A stretch of 64,000 nt of DNA from Gibbula magus (taxonomy: Eukaryota; Mollusca; Gastropoda; Trochida; Trochidae). The stretch covers positions 24,603,457 through 24,667,456 of the forward strand of contig OW388290.1 of assembly GCA_936450465.1 (NCBI GenBank). Reading direction: 5' to 3'. Position numbers and translations under genes: made by a program. Under the pieces are notes generated by a model. That model saw only the letters and a list, made by a program, of their open reading frames with translations. It did not search any database and was not told the DNA's origin. Below, in pieces: positions 1-11,365 of the stretch (positions are counted from its first letter, which is position 1; each line of letters starts with the position of its first letter).

Positions 1-114
1 TTCGCTCTCCCCATCATCCTCACGTTCACAGATCGCCAAGTAGTGTTCAAGACATATATTTTGCTATCAACTTCAAGTGGGATTACCTAGATATGATTCA
101 ATAAGAAAATAAGA

Positions 115-3100
115 ATGAGTAAGGTTGGGCGAGGCCGACCTCGAAAACACGAGGATATTTCGCCCGTGAGTAGAAGACGGGAGAGAAATGCTCAGCGAGT
201 CTATTTGGGAGATCTTTCAAACAGATGGATTGAGCTGAAAACAGCACTGGTATTGACGGATATTCAACTTGCAAGACACCTTCTAGATAACCATGATGTG
301 ACCTGTCAATGCAAGTAAGTATGAAAATAATTTATCAACGTTGAAATGTTTGTGATATCTACTACATGTCATATAACAATTCATACTTTTCAGTCTTCTG
401 TCTGTATGACTGCAGTACAGTAGACATATATTCATAGTGCATACATACATAATTTTTAATTTTTGGGCCTGACATAAATTATCAGAACAATGAACCTAAA
501 ATTCTTGCCTAAAATTTGTAAACAATATTCAGTCCTGAAGTAATTCATGTCCAAATTAATCAATTATTTTTTCATTGATGTATTTATTTTTATTTTTATT
601 TTTGCAGTTCTACCCCAGTACCTTGTGATCCATGGGACAGAAGCTCACAACAAGAAAGTCTTCAGCTGCCATCAGTTAGCACACCCCAGAAAAACAAAGA
701 TCTAGATGTTGTATCATGTGTTGCAGGTGAGCATACACTCTTTACATTGTATCTCAGTAACCTGGTATACTTCGCTCTAAGTTGAGTCTTGTCATGTTTA
801 TGTAATTCATTTCATACATTTCACAATAAGTATAATTGAAGTGTGACGATCAGAAACTTTGGAGGTTATATTATTCATAATGAATTGACAAGCAGTGTAT
901 CGATATCGTGATACTGAATCTGACAATATATACATCATGATTTATTTTGTGTATTGTGATAAGATAACCATTGTTGACTATTGTTTATCAAGAAAATATG
1001 TAGGTGATAGATAGATAATGTGATGTGTATCATATTGTGAAACTTGATAACCCCAGATTGGGTATCAAGATTATCAATATGATCCCGCCGAAGTGTTTAT
1101 AATTTGTGGTTGTATTCATTCAGCTTTGCTAAGAACCATGGATTTTTTTTTCATGTCATTTCTCTATTTTCAGATTTGTCATTGATATCCTCATTGATGA
1201 GCTCTCCTACCAGTGACGAAAACAATGAAACTGCTGATCAACCTTGCAATGAGTATGTATATTAATGTATTCAATATCAAATAATATTTTGAATTTCAAG
1301 ATTGCATATATTTTGTTATGTAAGACCGTTTACATGAATCATAGCTGATATTTGGCATATTTGTTGAATAACACGAGTTCGAATCATGTCAGGGGCACAG
1401 TAACTTTTTATGCAGTAGAGAACTGTAAGGTTTTTTATGCAATGTTACATTGTTGCAGCAAGGTTTGGGTGCAATGCTATACTGAACTTCAGTGCAGTAT
1501 ACCATCCATGGTTCACTAGTCCCAACCGGTACACGCAGGTTTCACGGCAATGCATAACCACACAACATAACAGGCTTTCTTCCTGCCATAATACGGGCAG
1601 CCATGATATAAGTAAAATTCAATGTTAAAACTCACCTGCATAACCTAATACTGTTTATGTCCATTTTCTCATTGAAATTTCTTTATCACAGACAATGCAG
1701 AGAATCAACGCAGACAGTTGCTGAGTTTACAAACCCGGGTCCAGATGTTTTGGATAAGACTGCTGACATAACCAGGTATGTATTTATTTGAACACATTAT
1801 CATTTACAATTGTCTTATTAACTGGTATCATAGATAAATATGTATGCTCTTTGCTGTGTTTCACAACAAAGTATTATATCATTATTGTTTTTTACGGGTT
1901 GACCCAAGTGTTTACCCCCCTTACAGCTACTAAGACTATGATGATGAGTTAAATGTATTAGAAATGATAACTTTGTGTAAGCAGGCATATAGTTCATGAT
2001 TTTCTCTGTGTTACAGTGCCACACTAGGAGAGAGCATCGACTCCATCAACAGCGACGATGAATTCCTGAACATGTCACTGCCGGACAGAGATGAAGATGC
2101 AATGCCCGGTTTAGACAATAGTACCAAATTCATGGACAATATTTCGACACAAAAGTGTATTGCTTTTGTTGATCCGCTTGTAGAACTTGTTAAGAATTGT
2201 ATTGGACATACTTGTGAAAACTGTAAAACCAATTTGTTTTTTTCATACACAATGAGAGCTACTGCTCTTATGGTCACTTGGAAGTGTCAAAGAGGGCATT
2301 CAGGCAGCTGGTCTTCTCAACCCAAAATCGGTTCCATGTTTGCTGGTAATCTACAGCTGGCCGCTGACATCCTACTCACTGGCAACAGCTACGCAAAAGT
2401 TGCAATGCTTTTCTCTTACATGAATTTGGGCTGCGTCAGCAAGTCCTATTTCTACAATGTACAAAGATTCTATGCTCTTCCTGCAATTGAATCTTACTGG
2501 GCATCGATGCAATTGGACATTCTCAGTAAGCTGAGAAAAAGTGAATCACCGATCATACTGGCTGGAGACGGACGTAACGATTCACCAGGACACAATGCGC
2601 AGTATTGTACTTACACCATGATGGATGTGGATACCAGACAGATTGTCGGTCTAGAAATAGTCGACCTTCGGGAAGCCCCAAACAGCGTCGCAATGGAGAA
2701 AATTGGCTTCATACGTTGTATGGACTACATCACCAACATCATCTCTGTTACAGAAGTTGTCACTGACCAAAGTTCATCAATTGCCCTGACAATGCGTAAG
2801 TGTACAGACATTGATTGGAATGCCAAATTTATATTTTTTTACAAAAAGTCATGGAAAAGTAAGCAATGTATACATAGTGTATAAAATCCCCCCAATTTTT
2901 TTTATCAACATGGGTAACTAAGTAATGTAATGTAATGTATTAAATGTAATGTAATTCAGATATATTATTTATGATTTGCTTTTTTTTGCAGGAACAAAGT
3001 TTCAAAACATCAAACATCAGTGGGACGTGTGGCACGCTGCTAAGAACTTGGAGAAGAAACTGACAATGGTGAGATATTTTGAGAGTTGTTAAACTAAACT

Positions 3101-5037
3101 ATCTAAATTTGATCATATGTACAGCTACATACAGCAATTTTGTACTTCTAATAATTTTCATGCTGCAGTATGAATAAATTTCAGTCCAATAACATTTATC
3201 ACTCTCTATTTGACAACTTCCAAACACAAGGCATAACTCTTGCCAGTCTGCATTAGTGGTTGATTTAAGTCTTGCAGTATTTCCCTCGCTTCGTTGTGCC
3301 TAGATAGTGAAGCTCTGCACCAGAAATGCATAGTGGGTCTAGATTTCTAAGGAAATACTGCAAGGCCTAAATCAGCCAGCAATGGAGACTGGCAAGAGTT
3401 ATGCCTTTATTTGATGTCTCCTGACACATTTGTGTTATGTTGTATTTATAGTAAATGTTTTGTTTCAGCTCGGAAATACCAAGAAGACGGCTATTATACG
3501 GACTTTGGCTCCTTCTATCCGGAACCACTTCTGGTACTGCTCTAAGATTTGTGAAGGCAATGAGGATTTATTGAAGGTAACTATTTGTGTCTGGTATTCC
3601 ACATACATGTTATATGTTCAAATTGAGTAGACAGATGAGTAAATTATAAGATGGCACACTCATATATATGATATAATTATTGAATAACTGATGTCTACTA
3701 TAACTTATCTAAGTAAACATATTCTACTCCTGATTTTTTTCAAACAGGAAACATGGATGAGGATCCTGCAACACGTGTGTAACAAACACGAGTGGGCCGT
3801 CAGTGAGCACACACCTGGCAAGTGCGCACATGCACCTCTCAATGCCAACGACGACAAAAAGCCTTGGTTTGACACCAACAGCGAGGCCATGGACATCCTC
3901 CGAGGTGTTGTGATGGACCGCAGACTGATGGGGACCATGACCCACTTCACCAACTTTCGGTAAAAATGATTTCCTTCAGTTTCAGAAATATAATTTAATT
4001 TCCTTATATTTATTCAATCAAAATTTGTCTGTATTGTTATCATAATTAAAGACACTTTTTCTTAAAAGTAGAAAATTAATTAAAAAATATTATAGCCAAA
4101 GAAAGGTTACTTGCTTCTATGAACTTTTTTATAAGGGACTCTATTTTGTTTTTAGGCACACTGGTATCCTGGAGACGTTCCACAACCACCTGCTGATGTA
4201 CTGTTCCAAGAGACAGTCCTACCAGTAAGTGAAAAGTCTATTATGAAACAAAACCGCTACCAGATAAACTCAGCATAATTCTTAATGTTATGTCATATAC
4301 CTGTATAATTTAATCATTTGAATAAATTTTGTTCATTGATAAAATCGATATGGTCTTAACATACTATCAACAGTATGTCTGCTTTATGTGGTTAAAAATG
4401 GATGGATTCATCACTATCGCAAGTTTTCATAATAATAATTCTTTCTTACACAACAGGTTTCCTGGCTACCGCTCACGCAATCTATTGGCTGCAATAGACT
4501 ACAATCACCATGTGAACAGACCTGAGCTCTTGAACCAAAATGGAGAGACAAGGTAAATAGAAATGTGAATGTGAATAAATGTGGGATTGTATGGTTGAGG
4601 ATTGTCAGCGAAATTCCATATTCAATCGTTGGAATAACACATAGTAATGAAACTGGTATCATAGCATTAGTCTGTCTTGGCATTTAATCAGGAAGGTGAT
4701 GTTACAAAGACTTCATTGTATACCTAAAGATTCTCATCTTTTGAAATGTGCCTAACCTACAAGCAATAAATTTTTTTGCTATTTTTTCAGTCAGACTCCA
4801 AAATACAACAAGAGGTCAAAGACTTGGAGTGTTGCACCAGTGAAGATCAACAAGGGCTATGCATACAAGTATGACCTGCAGTGCCTGATCTTCGAAGAAA
4901 AGGCAAAGGATCTTCTTCCAACGAACAGGAGTTGCCAACGAAGGGAAGATGACCCTAGACGAATTGCCCCGTCAATTGCCAAAGTTGCCTGTCCTCCGAA
5001 AGATGAACTTGTTCAAAAGCAAATATCGAGATTCTAG
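115..5037 (+). CDS. AT-hook protein with Kolobok-like DDE transposase core, 11 exons
   Basis: Exons, all with GT-AG borders: 115-314, 608-726, 1174-1252, 1692-1775, 2017-2795, 2992-3068, 3469-3576, 3748-3959, 4156-4224, 4457-4552, 4791-5037. They join to 2070 nt, 689 residues, with every phase matching and no internal stop. Residues 5-11 form an AT-hook (GRGRPRK), followed by a basic stretch and a helical region. A C-x2-C-x20-C-x3-H group (about 227-255) could bind zinc. The core has AGDGRNDSPG (Asp about 345) and VVTDQSSS (Asp about 411), then IKHQWDVWH. I recall this motif series from Kolobok-type DDE transposases of fish and invertebrates; the assignment is from memory. I cannot place the third acidic residue. 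No THAP domain is visible. Eleven exons and an open frame suggest a captured host gene or a young intron-bearing element. Transposase activity is not shown. Confidence 0.85.
889..1090. repeat. AT-rich repeat-like stretch inside intron 2
   Basis: Intron 2 (727-1173) of the transposase-like gene holds short inverted words such as tatcgatatcg and repeated gataa/ttatc motifs. This is typical of a decayed MITE, but no clear ends or target duplication could be fixed. Confidence 0.25.
1372..1618 (+). repeat. tRNA-derived SINE-like repeat
   Basis: Intron 3 contains a box-B-like GAGTTCGAATC followed by words (tttgggtgcaatg, accatggttc, ggcaatgcataacca, ggctttcttcctgc) that recur in the same order at about 21,895-22,075. 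The shared order indicates one interspersed family with a tRNA-like head. Borders are approximate. Confidence 0.55.
3228..3407. mobile_element. MITE with ~57-bp inverted ends
   Basis: The ends (aaggcataactcttgccagt... and its near-complement ...actggcaagagttatgcctt) pair over about 57 bp with a few mismatches and enclose a short centre. The element lies in intron 6 of the transposase-like gene. I see no convincing target duplication, so the superfamily is unassigned. Confidence 0.6.
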
Positions 5038-5600
5038 ATGTACATGTTAACCATGAAAGAATGAATAACCTAGTTGTCAACTTATTTATTGAACAAACTA
5101 GAATGAGGTCACTGTCAAGAGTAAAATGTTTTTATTACAATTTTTCACATGTACACTTACATGCTTACATGTCACTCACTGTGTATATGGCATTTGACAA
5201 TTTCATGTGAACCCTTTAAAAGTTATCGGATTATATATACACAGACTGGTGTCTTCTCATTCAGAAATGAATATGAATATATTTTTTGATTTACAAGAAA
5301 TTATTGTCAATGGTATCTAGAGACATAACTGTCCAAGGACTTGCATGCATTTTCCCCATGTGTGAGCAGACATTACTTAAACATTGAACTAAATCCATGA
5401 TGTCTGTGATGAATTATTATTACAAGTTGTTTTTTTTTTGTTTATTTCTTCCCAAAGGTTACAAAGTTCAGAAAACAATTGCAATGTGTATACAATATAT
5501 AATAGATATATTGACATGGAGCTTTTTGGATCTATATATGTACATCAATTTACCTTGAGCTGAAAGGTGTCTGTCTAAAAACAGAAACGTTAATAGTTGA
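5038..5600. other. Downstream region, nothing recognised
   Basis: AT-rich sequence after the stop codon at 5035-5037, presumably including the 3' UTR. No clear AATAAA signal close to the stop, no coding signal, no repeat structure seen. Confidence 0.5.
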
Positions 5601-6320
5601 ATATTGGAATTAGTGCTTTCCACTTTTTATCAAATTTGTTCATTTCATTGTTTCTTTTGAAAATGTATTTCTCAACAAAATAGATTTCTTTAAGGTAATT
5701 ACTGTGAATCTTGGTTTTGAATTTTTTCTATTACATAAGTTTATATATTTCTGGGCAGAAATAATAATTTATCAAAACATTGTTGTATAATGTGACAAAC
5801 CAAAACAAACTATTTTGAGATTGTAATTATTTTGGTAAATAATTATTTATCCAAAGTTCATTCCAGGAAGTTGTGGTTATACTGCATTCCCAATATACAT
5901 GACAAATGCTCCCAGAAGCATCATTGCAAAAACTACATAGATCATTGTCAACAAGATTCATTCTCAACAATTCTCTTTTTGTATAAATAACTCTTTGTAG
6001 AAATCTATATTGAAAATCAATAAGTTTAACATCCTTCAAATCCTGTCTATATGAGTTAAATATATCTTTCCAGTCAAATTCACAGTCAATAAAATCATTT
6101 CCCATTTTTTGTTTATGGAAATCAACTAATCATAAAAGATTCTAGATCCTGTTTTGATTTCAAAATATTTCTTGTAAATACTGGTGTATAATAGGTAGGA
6201 ATAATTCTTGTACATTTTATAAAAGATTTCCAAAAGTGGGGGAATATTAAGTAGATAATTACATGTTGATGAAGTATGTATAACATGGATTTGGGACACA
6301 CATCAATTATCATGTGGTAG
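5600..6320 (-). mobile_element. LINE (L1/Tx1-like) 3' remnant
   Basis: The reverse strand of 6105-5827 encodes 92 residues with the zinc-knuckle tail seen at the end of L1/Tx1-type reverse-transcriptase proteins: NDLCSFCNDASGSICHVYWEC (C-x2-C...H-x4-C). The flanking reverse-strand sequence carries stops, so this is a 5'-truncated, decayed copy. A second, longer remnant of the same kind is at 13,545-15,011. Confidence 0.65.
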
Positions 6321-6519
6321 TAGCAAATTTACAAAATACAGTACGTTTTAATACAAGTGATTTGATGTTGTATACATTGATAGATTGGTGTATTCTTGTT
6401 GCTCATTATATTACAAAGAAAGTGATGCTATGGAATATTTCGAAATGTTTATACATCATTATGGCACTTGGCACAAATAAACTGTATCAATCATCCATTG
6501 TTTTCTTTCATTTCCAAAA

Positions 6520-8808
6520 TCACAAGCGACCAGGACGAAATCCTGTGTAGTTTCCATTGTCAGCTGGGTATTGTTGTCTAATTTTAAGAACAGTACACGA
6601 TGGAACAACTTTCCTCTCTCCTGAACGAAGAACTCCATATCTCATCAAGATAAACTGTCTGTACGCTGTGTGACGAAACATCCTGTTGTTCCTCTGGTGA
6701 TCATAGGCATACAAGTCATTCCTATAGGCCCCTGCTGCATCCAGTACGTCTTCGTCCATCACTACGCGCTGAAACTTTCCTGTGGCTGTCACACACTGTC
6801 CTCTCTTTTTAATGCAGCATCTATTCTCGATGTTGGTCGGCATTGGTCTGCAATTGCCACAATGACACCATCGAGGCAACACGTCTTCAGGGGGTGGGTT
6901 TGGAGGCTCTGAGGACGTCATTACTGTCTGGTAGGTTTCCTTGTCCTGCCATATCAGCTTTTGTGAGTAGGCTACGTCTGCTGGTCTCATCCAAGTTATC
7001 TAAGAAATTCTGAAATGGAGATGTGAATAGTTTAATATAAGAATAGTAATAGCCTTAGTATAAATACTTGTTTTTTTTGTTTTAAAATACAAAAAGATTG
7101 AAATCAATGATTACTGTTATATTGGTATCAAATATGTAGATATGACAATAACATCGGAGTGATCTGCACCATTTAAACCCTCTTTTACATAATGGAGTTG
7201 AATTTATTAATCTTCATGAACAAAAACTTTTAATTACCTTTATTTTCAATAATCCTTCAGTTGATGGTTCTTCATTAGTATTTGGTATGGGCGTTGCAGA
7301 TTGAGATGTGCCAGTGGTTGTGGTAGATGTAGAAGTAGATGTGGACGTAGCAGATGTACGAGTGGCAGACTTGGATGTGGATCTGGCAGATGCTCCTCTA
7401 CATTTCGGTCTGGCAGATGCAGGCTTGCATTTCAGTCTGGTGGATGAAGGCTTAGGCATGGAAGGATGTGTCGATCTGTCGGATCGGGCTTTGGGTGTTT
7501 CGGTTGACAGAACTGGGGATGCTACAGGTTGTTGGCGAATTGGAATCTTTGACAGTCTACCATTGGTCATCTGCTTACGAACCTTGGTTGGAATTTCTGG
7601 TACCTCCACATGATGAATCCTCTGGAAATAAGCATTGTCTTTATTATATAAGTAAATCACAAATAGTGGTTGCTCAGAATTTTACAGGACTGGTGACTTG
7701 TAGTATTTCTCTGTAATTTCTCAAAGCAGACAGGCAGGGAAATAGAGAATCTCACCAAAGTGCCTTAAATTATGACAATTATAATTATATATTGATTATT
7801 ATTATCAGCACAAGTTGATAAAGCTTATTTTCATCAACTCCTGTTCAGATAATTGATTTCAGAAGTCATGATGGTGTCATTCCTCATTGTACATCAATGA
7901 AAAGGTGATATTACTCGCCAGTGTAGGATACTGCATATTTATACAGAAATATTAAAGTAGTGTAAAAGCGCCACATTATGACGTCGCTTTCCCTCGTTTT
8001 ATACAAAATCGTTAACTCGTTTAATAAAAAATGGAATTAGATAGAAAGTCATTTAGTATCCTATATATATCACACAAGCTTCACTGACGGCATATAGAAC
8101 CTGGCATATTTGCTTATTTGTAGCATTACCAGATAATAGAGTAAATATTATATATGTTGTATTTTGTACCAACCTTTCTGTCAGTATAGTTGCCCTCATG
8201 TGGTTTCATGAACTGAAAGTAATAATTAAATAAGCATCAAAATCGCACAACACAAAGTCAAGATGAATGAGGCATTATTGCTTGAACTTTTAAAAAAAAT
8301 AATTAACTGTAACCACACTCAAGATGTCACGTTGTAAAGAAACTAGTAAGTAAATATTGATAATTATTTAATTTATTTAATGAAATGAAATTTGTTATCT
8401 AAACTAGACAAATGTTAATATTCCTTATTTTCATAACATAACGCTGTGATCGTTCTAGGCATGTTGATATATATACATATATTTTATTGACTTGAGAGTA
8501 AATATAAAAAAAAATATTTAAATTATTGTAGGTTATACTTATACTTAGGTTATAATGTTGAAAATCACATGAATATAAATTATAAGGTGCGTAGGTATAC
8601 GGCTATACAGTACATGTCTTTTGAAAAAGAATATAATACTTACTTCAAAGCAAATGTCTTCGTCGATCGTAGAATCAACACGGTTCGAGCATGGAAGAAG
8701 ATGACCACATCTGCATAGACTGCTACAGTTTTGGTTGCGCTGCTTGCAAGGACAGGCTCCACGTTTCCCAGTCCGAGAACAGGTGTTGTTGCAGTGACAG
8801 CTCGCCAT
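6520..8808 (-). CDS. Soluble P2X7 intracellular-domain protein with Cys-rich N-terminus
   Basis: Exons on the reverse strand: 8808-8644, 8212-8174, 7621-7238, 6999-6520; all GT-AG and in phase, 1068 nt, 355 residues. The start is the first ATG after an in-frame stop and lies 34 bp below a TATA box. Residues 1-55 hold a C-x-C-rich cluster (CHCNNTCSRTGKRGACPC... CSSLCRCG... PC), like CXC/pre-SET zinc clusters. A basic Ser/Thr-rich linker follows (about 70-196). The last exon matches the cytoplasmic ballast domain of P2X7 receptors: WCHCGNC, RCC, CVTATGKF, FRHTAYRQ, VVPSC, GNYTGF. No membrane segment or ATP-binding ectodomain is present, so it is not a channel. In P2X7 this domain binds zinc and guanine nucleotide; its role here is unknown. 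Confidence 0.85.
7749..8170. other. Intron with half-hairpin repeat
   Basis: AT-rich intron between the second and third exons of the P2X7-tail gene. It contains the words gacgtcgctttccctcgtttt and aactcgtttaat near 7980-8030, resembling one arm of the hairpin at 24,676-24,818. No coding signal. Confidence 0.3.
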
Positions 8809-8841
8809 GTTCGCATTTGAGGAACACACGCATGTTTACCT

Positions 8842-8850
8842 CTATTTATA
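8842..8850 (-). promoter_or_regulatory. TATA box of the P2X7-tail gene
   Basis: The reverse strand reads GGTATAAATAGAGG, a strong TATA box 34 bp above the ATG at 8808. Transcription would start near 8815-8820, giving a leader of about ten bases unless translation starts elsewhere. Confidence 0.55.
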
Positions 8851-9003
8851 CCTTCAGCGTACATAACCCTGTGGAAAGGCCCAATTCCCCTTCTCCGATG
8901 ACACTGACACATGACAGCGTCTGTTCATTGCCCCTCTCAGCGTCTCGCCCATACGACACTCGTAATACAGACACGATCGACGCCATATTGATTAGATTTT
9001 CCG

Positions 9004-9046
9004 CGTTGCATTATGGGAAGGGAGTTTTCCGCATGCTATAAATAGG
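9004..9046 (+). promoter_or_regulatory. Second TATA-like site and TGCATTATGGGA motif
   Basis: TTGCATTATGGGA at about 9006-9018 resembles vertebrate promoter motifs of the ZNF143 type. CTATAAATAG at 9036-9045 reads as a TATA box on the + strand. No + strand gene is visible to the right, so the function is uncertain. Confidence 0.25.
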
Positions 9047-9472
9047 TTTAGCTCTTTCATGACGCGCATACGAGCGCGGTAGCTAAAAATAACTCAATTA
9101 GCATTTTAAGCTCGCGCTGTGGAAAGGCGATAGAACCCTCTCTTTAAACACTTATTACATTGACAAATGATCTGCTGTGTTCCTTTTCCGAAAGGAAAAA
9201 GTCGCTTCCGTCGATGGGGGTCGTTAAGGAGCTTGATATTCCTAAAAGAAGAATAAAATCATGTAACTAAAGCAAGTAATGTGGGGTCAATTGGGAATTT
9301 TCAAGCGTATTTTATTTATATCATGAGTAAGGGAAACAACGACAAGCATCAAACCATGTTACCAATGTTTTATATATTTTCAACCACGATATTAAAAAAA
9401 ATATTCAGACGTTATATAGAACGACATAAAAAATGAGAAGAAAGTGATATAAAAGTACCTTCTTGGGGTGTT

Positions 9473-9871
9473 AGAGGATGGAGGCTGCATTGTCGTCTCA
9501 ATGAAACCCCTGTATCGCCACACAGCGTCCGAGCGATGTCCAGTACGACGTTACATTCTTTTCCATAGACAGTTCGAGTATAATTTCGTTGCTGCAGTAA
9601 CCTGAAATAATTCATATGCAATAAAGACGGGATGCACAATAACATATGCAACAATAGATATTACAACTCGCATATTGATAAATACAGCTCAACAAACAAA
9701 CACAAATATTTGAAATACATAAGACCATAACTTTTATTAAATAAACCAATTTAATGTAATTTACATTGAATTTAAAAAATATACACTTTAAAAAGTAAGG
9801 AGTAAAAAAGTAAAATTACCTTTCCTGAATGAATAGTGTACTTGTCCTTGGACTGTCCGTGATGAAGCCAT
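9473..9871 (-). CDS. Unrecognised two-exon ORF candidate
   Basis: On the reverse strand an exon from ATG 9871 ends at a GTAATT donor (about 9820). A TTTCAG acceptor near 9602 opens a second segment that ends at a GTACTT donor near 9472. Spliced, the frame from ATG 9871 runs about 50 codons to a TGA; other frames stay open longer. A TATA-like CCTATAAAGA lies about 45 bp upstream. I do not recognise the product. It could be a first-exon pair of a lost gene, a non-coding transcript or chance. Confidence 0.2.
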
Positions 9872-10265
9872 TGTGTGAACTGATTCATTCGAAAAACCAC
9901 CCAGTCTTTATAGGCAATGAAATGTATTACTGCTCAATGTTGCTGAATAAAAACGTGCTTAAATCATGCATGCTCGTGATTCAAGCAGGACGCTTATGCT
10001 GTAGCACGACTCGTACGCTTTATATAAAATGTACGCCTCATGCAACTCGGACAATTTAAGAAATTCAGTGCTCACAGTGATGATGATGACGTCAATGTCC
10101 CTAACATTTGCATATGAAAATGAGAAATGTCAATGTTTTTCATGTTGTGTTCGAGAGAATGTTTCCCAAATTTGTTGAAAATTCATTTAAAATATATTCA
10201 TTTTAAGACATTTTCTTGACGACTCAAGCATTTGACTGTGCTCTAAGATAGATAGAGAACTCGCA

Positions 10266-10373
10266 GCAGTACATTATCGGGATATAAATGTACGGGTTTG
10301 AGAGGGTTAGGCTCGGCTGACGCCTCGCCCAACCCTCTCAAACCCGTACATTTATATCCCGATAATGTACTGC
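10266..10373. repeat. Perfect 43-bp-arm hairpin
   Basis: Arms 10266-10308 and 10331-10373 are exact reverse complements around a 22-nt GC-rich centre (aggctcggctgacgcctcgc...). Outside them the words agatagagaactcg and cgtcctctatct pair imperfectly for another 20 bp or so. The right side adjoins a LINE fragment. Confidence 0.9.
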
Positions 10374-10379
10374 TACTCG

Positions 10380-11361
10380 TCCTCTATCTATTACTTAGAT
10401 GCAGTAAGCATTGATGGAAATGATATAGAAAGAGTAAATGAATATAAGTACATGGGTACTATCCTTTATTCTAAACTCTCCTGGAATGAGAACACTGAGA
10501 AAATATATAAGAATGGACAGCAACGTTTACATTTCTTGTGGAAAGTAAAACACTTCAAAATTGACCAAACCATCATGATGCTATTTTACAGAACCTTCAT
10601 TCAAAATGTCATAACGTTTAAAGGATCATCCATTGTGTTGTTGGGGGTCACATATTCCAAACGTTATAAATGATGTTACTTTATCGAGAAGTACCGACTG
10701 TTACCGAAAACTACCATTTTGATGATAGTCGACTTAGTATATTGACGATATGAAGGTAAAAGTAGTGATTTCTGATCGAAAACCGAACAATGCACCGCGT
10801 GTGGCGCGCGCCAATGAGTCAAACGTAATTTTGGAATCTTATTTAAAACAGACAAAATAACAACTTTTGGTTGATAATGTTGAATAGGTCATATAACTAC
10901 TGTACATGTAAATGGAACGTGCAGTTTCTGTTTCTGAACATGCAAAATTATGTTACTCGATTTTAATTGGAAACTAGTAATTATGATATATTAGGCGATT
11001 GGGGAAGAATATGCAAGCTGAGTGAATTTGTGTGTATTGTAAATAGCTCATATGGTGAGTTTGAGCGTATTAAAAACCAAATATGTTTTTATAAAACACA
11101 ATGGATGCACCTTTAACATTTTAAGTTGGTACGGAAACCTGTCTGCTCAAAACAAAAACAAATTGGCAAAAAACGTTAATACGGCTTCTAAAATCATTGG
11201 GCTTCCTATTGAAACTATCGGCAGTTAGTATGAGCAGCAGTTATAAAAAAAAGCAAACAAAATTTTAGGTGATTCTACGCATCCTCTTGAGAATTGTAAT
11301 TATACACAACAAATTTCCTTTTTCAGACAATAAATATCATCTCATCTTATCTTATCTTAAT
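10380..11361 (+). mobile_element. LINE 3' fragment (L2/CR1-like), split by a MITE
   Basis: 10380-10621 translates to the C-terminal reverse-transcriptase region of L2/CR1-like LINEs (EYKYMGTIL, KNGQQRLHFLWKVKHF, LFYRTFIQNV). The same frame resumes at 11113 (LSWYGNLSAQNKNKLAKNVN, ASKIIGLP) and ends at a stop near 11330. It is followed by a (tctta)n-type tail to about 11361, as expected of a LINE 3' end. The gap is one inserted MITE. The fragment is 5'-truncated. Confidence 0.75.
10622..11112. mobile_element. 491-bp MITE with TTAA target duplication
   Basis: TTAA occurs at 10618-10621 and 11113-11116. The ends are imperfect inverted repeats: AGGATCATCCATTGTGTT on the left and AGGTGCATCCATTGTGTTT from the right. 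TTAA is the target of Kolobok and piggyBac enzymes; ends starting AGG fit Kolobok/T2 better than the CCC of piggyBac. No ORF inside, so it is non-autonomous. Confidence 0.8.
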
Positions 11362-11365
11362 TGAA

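Noticed and set aside
7308..7613. + strand Val/Asp-repeat frame
   Set aside because: Complement of the Ser/Thr-rich linker exon of the P2X7-tail gene.
10365..10673. 102-codon frame as a host gene
   Set aside because: It is LINE reverse-transcriptase sequence running into the inserted MITE.
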